Source: Homarus americanus (Eukaryota; Arthropoda; Malacostraca; Decapoda; Nephropidae). From it: a stretch of DNA of 64,000 bases. This document shows positions 58,781 through 64,000 of the stretch, piece after piece. Location: positions 12,140,282 through 12,204,281 of the forward strand of contig NW_024736071.1 of assembly GCF_018991925.1 (NCBI RefSeq). The letters are read 5' to 3'. Below the pieces are notes generated by a model. It was not told where the DNA came from and did not search any database. It saw nothing but the letters and a program-made list of their open reading frames with translations. Within the stretch, counting starts at the first letter, position 1, and each line of letters starts with the position of its first letter. The position numbers were made by a program, and so were the translations under genes.

Positions 58781-59290
58781 TACCACCCCCCATCCACCAC
58801 CACCCGCCCACCTCTACACACAACACCCACCCTGCCCGCCACCACCCACTCTACACACGCCCACCAGCCACTCTACACACACAACACCCACCCCACCCCT
58901 ACACCCACCTGCCCGCCCCAGCCTCACACACAACACCCACCTACCCACCCACCTACCCCACCGCCCACCCAGCACTCTACACACACACCCAACCCACCCA
59001 CCCACCCCGCCCACCACCACTCTACACACACAACACCCACCCAACCCACCCACCACCCTCCCACCACCCACCACCCAACACCCACCCCCCACACCCACCC
59101 ACACACGCCCACCACCCCTCTACACACACAACACCCACCCACCCACACCTAACACCCACCCACCCCCACCCCACTCTACACACAACACCCACCCAGCCGC
59201 CCACCACCACCCACCCACCCTGCCCGCCCACCACCCTCTCACACAGCACCACCCTACCCACCCACCTAACCCCACCCACCCACCAGCCGC
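58781..59290. repeat. CACCCACCC / CTACACACAACACCCAC repeat
   Basis: About 500 bp of C/A-rich sequence. A composite unit CTCTACACACACAACACCCA with CCCACC runs recurs about ten times. Tryptophan/glycine/valine minus-strand frames are artefacts. Confidence 0.93.
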
Positions 59291-59394
59291 CCTCAAAGTG
59301 GTGGATATTATCGAACATAAATCTTGAAACATCATAAATATAAGTCATAATCCAGTGGCGGAAGATGAGAATGAGGATGAGGATGAGTGAGTTA

Positions 59395-60085
59395 CATTGG
59401 GGATGAAGGATGAGTTAGGTGGGTGACAGGATGAAGTGGAGTGAGGTGGGTGACAGAATGAAATTAGGTGGGTGACTAGGTGGGTGACAAGATGAGATTA
59501 GGTGGGTGACAGAATTAGTTAGGTGGGTGACAGGAAGGAGTTGGGTGGTGGGTGACAGAATGATTGGGTGGGTGTTTGGTGGGGTAGTTGGTGGGTGACA
59601 GGAAAGTTAGGTGGGTGACAGGATGAGGATTGGGTGGGTGACCTGAGATGGTGGTGACAGGAGAGGGTGGGTGACGGTGGGTGGGTGACAGGATGGGGGT
59701 GACAGTGGGCAGGATGGGTGGATGAGTTAGGTGGTGACAGGAGATTGGAGTCAGGATAGTTGGTGGGTGACAGGAGGTTAGGTGGGTGACAGGATAAGTT
59801 AGGTGGTGACAGGATAAGTGGGTGGGTGACAGGATCAAGTTAGGTGGGTGACAGGAGGAGTTGGTGGGTGACAGGAGGTGGTGGGTGACAGGAGGATGGG
59901 TGGAGTGACAGGATGAGTAGGTGGGTGACAGGATTGGGTGGAGTGACAGGAGGTTAGGTGGGTGACAGGAGGAGTTAGGTGGTGACAGGAGGAGTTGGGG
60001 TGGGTGACAGGATGAGTTGGTGGGTGACAAGGATGAGCTAGGTGGGTGACAGGATGAGCTAGGTGGGTGACAGGATGAGTTAGGT
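59395..60085. repeat. About 21-bp GTTAGGTGGGTGACAGGATGA minisatellite
   Basis: About 30 ragged copies of TTAGGTGGGTGACAGGATGA with many small indels. The G-rich strand is +. Confidence 0.94.
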
Positions 60086-61287
60086 GGTTGTGGTAAGCAT
60101 GAGTTAGATGAATATAAGGTATGCGTACGATGGGTAAAGGCATTGGGTGAGGTAAGGGCATCATGAACCAGGCGAGTGAGTGAGTACATGAATGAGGTGT
60201 ATGATGACGTGAGTATGGTGAGTAAAGATCATCCACAGCCCGTGACTCATGCTGGGGACTCACACTTGACACGCTCGATTCATTACCAAAACATACGAAC
60301 ATTTTCTTCAGTGTGTTAGTGTGATTTACGAGACAGTCTTATCCCGTCACTGTCGGGATGGGGGGTACTGGCGGTCACTGTCGGGTGGTGGGAGGCACTG
60401 CTTGTCACTGTCTGGTACTATTAACACTTGCTGATCACTTTAAATCACGTTCCAGACACCAGCATGTATTTACCCACTTCCCTATACACCTACATGTTAT
60501 AGTAACGCCTGAAAACGAAACAAGAGACGGTCAGCTTTGGTTTGGTGACGTAGGTTTGTTTACATTGTGGGAGTAGCTCACTAGTTCACGGGGGCTGTGG
60601 TAGCTCTCACTAAAAACATTCACTGTAATTACCTAAGTTGGGTTTAGAAGACAATGGTATTTATTTAATGATATTACGATAGTTTAGTGCAATTAAGGAG
60701 AATAATTGAGATGCCTTGTACACTATTCCTCTCGTCTAATCAGTCTCTAAACGCAGGGAAATTGGTCAATTAATTCAAGTGTGTGTGTCAAGAGTCGTAC
60801 AATTATGTTCACTTAATGAGATGTTGATGGAATTTATTAAAAAAAAAACAGTTTGATTACTGAAACTATTAGCGATTCGACTGAAAATCTTCCTCATACA
60901 GTATACAAAATATTTACCTAATTCAGATATTTCCCTTATCGTTTTCTTATAATTAAAAGTACCTGAATACAATATCATCGTCCTAACAATATGGTCAAAT
61001 AAAATGTTCTCTTTTGGGGACGTGGTAATAAAAAGGAGATAAATAACCCCACGTTCCTGCTCTCCGAGTCTAAATATACACACCACAGCAATATTGTATT
61101 ACTGGTCAGATTCAATTCATTATGTATTTTTTTTATTAATATCATGACCAAATTTTATCCAATTTATCCTGACCAATGTCGATGTTTTTACTTTTATTAT
61201 TTGTTTTTCATTTGATTTATTGTATTACCTGTGGCTCTTTTCTTTGTGTCTTATAATTGTTTTGTATAGTTTATATTAATGAAGTAT
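60086..61287. other. Unique region, no gene recognised
   Basis: 60348-60415 has about three degenerate CACTGTCGGGTGGTGGG words, similar to 62030-62240. The rest is AT-rich without recognisable features. Confidence 0.35.
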
Positions 61288-61690
61288 GTACCTGTACCTG
61301 TTGCATGACCTAATGTACCTGTTGCATGACCTAATGTACCTGTTGCATGACCTAATGTACCTGTACCTGTTGCATGACCTAATGTACCTGTACCTGTTGC
61401 ATGACCTAATGTACCTGTACCATGACCTAATGTACCTGTTGCATGACCTAATGTACCTGTACCATGACCTAATGTACCTGTTGCATGACCTAATGTACCT
61501 GTGCATGACCTAACCTGACCTAATGTACCTGTACCTGTTGCATGACCTAATGTACCTGTACCTGTTGCATGACCTAATGTACCTGTACCTGTTGCATGAC
61601 CTAATGTACCTGTACCTGTACCATGACCTAATGCACCTGGACCTGTTGCATGACCTTATATACCTGTACCTGTTGCATGATCTTCTAATG
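61288..61690. repeat. GTACCTGTTGCATGACCTAAT minisatellite, 21- and 27-bp units
   Basis: About 17 copies. Units are CTAATGTACCTGTTGCATGA plus C (21 bp) or the same with one extra GTACCT hexamer (27 bp); a GTACCATGAC subtype also occurs. All lengths are multiples of 3, giving complete open frames on both strands. Confidence 0.95.
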
Positions 61691-62580
61691 TACATTTTGC
61701 AAGTTATTATCAATTTCCACGTTTATTTATACATTATTTCACAGCGGATTTAACTGCACTTTTTTTTCGTGTAATAACTTGTTGTAGAAAGCAAATCAAC
61801 TTTTCGTTTCGCTACATTTTGTATTGTTCAGCAGTTCCCCCTTTTTCAGCTTTCAGTAGAGCTAACGCCCAAAGGGACAATTTTGTTCCCATTTTTGTAG
61901 TTTTATCAGTTAAGTGCAGGTAAAAAAACATTATATTTTTAGTTAGAACAAATTAACTAGACTCCACTGTAAATAGTTTCTTTAAAAGTTTGTAAAATAT
62001 ATTGATGTTATGGATCTAAAGTGTGAGGCGTAGTGGCAGCTGTTGTCATTGTTAGTTTGGGGGCACTGGTCCGTGGTGTGGCAGGGAATGTGACACATGT
62101 TGTCACTGCTTAGCGGGGACACTGGCAGCTAAAGTCACTATCTAGGAAGTGAGGAAACGTTTATGATCACTGTCAAAATGGTGAAGCCAGAGTCTGTTGA
62201 GGGTGACACTGACGGCTGTGGTCACTGTCTACAGGTGGGGGACAATTAAACGGATGTGGTCTGGCTGGAGCAGTGACTTGAGAGAACAGGCTAAGGATAA
62301 TCATAAGACAGTGAAAATGGTGCATCATCATCAAAACATGGTGAACACCTTGTGAATAATAGTGACCCGTCATGACCAGTCACAACAAACATCTCAACAC
62401 CCGAGTCACGAAATTATACAAATCCTCAATTTCAATTTTCACATTAATTACGTTACTTGGCCGAGATAATTCAATAGGTTATATCTAGCGTGCGACTTGA
62501 AACATATCAGTGTGTTATTAATTTGGCAGGTGTCTTTTAGCGAGTCATATAATTTCACTGTAACCTTAACGTGGTTGGGA
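61691..62580. other. Unique region with weak GTCACTG repeats
   Basis: 62030-62240 has loosely repeated GGCAGCTGTTGTCAC / GACACTGGCAGCT / GTGGTCACTGTC words. No gene recognised. Confidence 0.4.
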
Positions 62581-62819
62581 CGATCTGGTCTGTGTGTGTG
62601 TACGCACACAGGGTGGTGTAATGCGTTTTGTGCGGCAGCATTACCTCAATGTTAAGGTGAAGGCACTGCTTGCTTCCTCTCTCTTTCAACTACCGCCGCT
62701 GGCTAGTTTTCGTGGCGAACAGGGAAACAGCCTTTCCTTAGTCTTCCCCTGTCAGTACACAGCCTCTTCACTATCAAGACTCCTGCTGTGCCTCCTTGTG
62801 ACAATACGCGGTAACTGGG

Positions 62820-64000
62820 TGCCTCGCGGTCCCAGGCTAGACCAGCAGAGGATCTCGGAGCAGCAGTGAGCCCCAGAGAGACGACGCATAGACCCACACG
62901 CCCTGGCGCTTACCAACCACTGCCCCGATGCCTTGCGGATTAGCCTTAGTAGGTATAAGCTACGGGAGTAAACCCCTCATGGAAGATCTGAGGTGGAGCC
63001 CCGCATCAGGCATACATGCTTACAGAGCTCCAACAAGACCTCAACGGCGGTTTTAGCGGAAGAGGTGACTAATGTGGGAACCCAACGACTACACCCGGGG
63101 ATGATGGCAATGCAAGATGGACAGGCAACTAAGGCGAAACCCAACAATCTGGGCCATCGGCAGTTCATTGTAACTCGTCCTCTCCCCAGTTGTTGCAGCT
63201 ACTTGCACCACTGGATCAAGAAAAAGGAGGGCCAAGATGTCTGGTTGCAGCCTGCACTCCTGCCTCACCACATAAATCAACTCACGTGCGGCCATTATCG
63301 AGCTCATCATACGTTTCATCATGATCGGGGGTACCCCTAAACACTCAAAAGTCCTATGGCAACAGACGAGTGGCGATAGGGACTAGTCCGTCACAACTCT
63401 GCACACGGGTGGCATAGATAAGATGGTCGCTTATGCACTGGTATCTAGGCTGCATTGCAATCCGGTGATGTTTGTGCGACTGAGCAGCCCTTTCCAGGAG
63501 CCACTGTGCTCAACCGACATTTGGAGGGGACTATAAAAGGTGCCTAAACATAGCCTACCTAAAAACCAACCTGACTGGGCAACCGCACCCAGTAAGGTCA
63601 TCCTAATGCGGTCAAAAACAAAATTACAGATCAAAGCAAAAACAAACTATACAACCTCTTATAGTCACTGAATGGAATGTCAGAACCCATCTGGATACTG
63701 GCACAAATGAACATCTTGAAATAAGAGCCGCCCTTGTGGCAAAAGACCTGGCTAGGTATAACATCGACATAGCAGCCATTAGTGAGTCCCGGCTCCCAGA
63801 CGAGGGCTAACTCACAGAACGGGGGTCTGGCTATACTTTCTTCTGAAAGGGTAAGCCTGCTCCGGAGAGAAACCACATTTATGGAGTTCACATTGCTATT
63901 CACCAATCCATCCTACTTAGGCTAACGGAAATGCCTGTTGGGGACAACGTGCGCCTCATGACGCTCCGAGTCCCACTGAATCACTCAAGTCATGCCTTCT
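62820..64000 (+). mobile_element. Non-LTR retrotransposon 5' region, runs off the window
   Basis: The last 340 bases encode a degraded endonuclease domain. Upstream GC-balanced sequence (about 62820-63660, for example CTAGACCAGCAGAGGATCTC) is probably the element's 5' untranslated or leader part, but its left boundary is a guess. TATAAAAG lies at 63532-63539. The reverse transcriptase would be expected beyond position 64000. Confidence 0.6.
63667..64000 (+). pseudogene. Apurinic-type (EEP) endonuclease domain of a non-LTR element, two stops
   Basis: One reading frame runs from 63667 to the window edge. It starts TEWNVRTHLDTG, the WNVRT motif typical of the first strand of EEP endonucleases in RTE/craniofacial-development-protein-2-like sequences (family knowledge). 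ALVAKDLARYNIDIAAISES follows with RLPDEG; the glutamate of ISESR aligns with the catalytic glutamate. A TAA stop follows RLPDEG, where this family usually has glutamine (CAA to TAA), and a TGA follows GSGYTFF, where tryptophan is usual. After these, GVHIAIHQSILLRLTEMP and RLMTLRVPLNHSSHAF continue in frame. It has no start codon in this frame and is cut by the window end. It would not produce active enzyme as it stands. Confidence 0.8.

Overview
The window is eukaryotic nuclear DNA, most likely from an arthropod and plausibly a decapod crustacean. The reasons are very dense microsatellites (CA/GT, GA/CT, AT, ATT), dozens of different minisatellites, short tracts of the arthropod-type telomere motif TTAGG, an arthropod-like 5S rRNA sequence, and degraded Helitron and non-LTR retrotransposons. 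I found no intact host protein-coding gene. Nearly all long open frames here are translations of tandem repeats, often with periods divisible by 3.

Layout. 1-28.4 kb is mostly tandem repeats whose G/purine-rich strand is usually the + strand. It holds a G-rich minisatellite (613-1410), a 33-bp array (2751-3190), a 30-bp array carrying repeated AAGATGGCGGC (6043-6545), two large polypurine blocks (10980-12361), a 22-bp array that flips orientation at 16621, a 29-bp array (17491-17964), a 27-bp array with an internal 240-bp duplication (19421-20261) and a 2.2-kb GGGTTGA-type array (26096-28292). The least repetitive stretch, about 20.3-23.2 kb, contains a candidate TATA promoter (22729-22786) and a CpG-rich patch. 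From 28.5 kb many blocks are C/pyrimidine-rich on the + strand, with several exceptions.

Mobile elements. Two related non-LTR reverse-transcriptase fragments lie at 35623-36749 and about 43994-45335; both end in (ATT)n. The first sits inside a CA microsatellite, and the second has a mutated YVDD catalytic box, a 17-bp deletion and a stop codon. A third, divergent ATT tail lies at 46018-46194. A Pif1-like helicase of Helitron origin (52935-55536) is broken by frameshifts, an internal deletion and a nested poly-A retroposon (54878-55309). Other copies of that retroposon lie at 13436-13851 and 33439-33510. The right edge carries the endonuclease part of another non-LTR element with two stops (about 62820-64000). 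A small inverted-repeat element with a TTAGG-rich core occurs at 23663-23838 and, in reverse, at 42204-42440, with partial copies at 46943, 47629 and 56100. A hAT-like terminus lies at 41271-41286.

RNA. One isolated 5S rRNA-like gene lies at 46731-46851 on the + strand.

The genes do not form a working pathway. The window reads as a repeat-dominated intergenic or intronic region shaped by microsatellite expansion and retroposition. The signals most worth following are the AAGATGGCGGC array, the TTAGG-core inverted-repeat element, the inverted and dispersed GTACTCAAGG minisatellite family, and retroposon insertion into CA repeats. Repeat boundaries and copy numbers were read by eye and are approximate.
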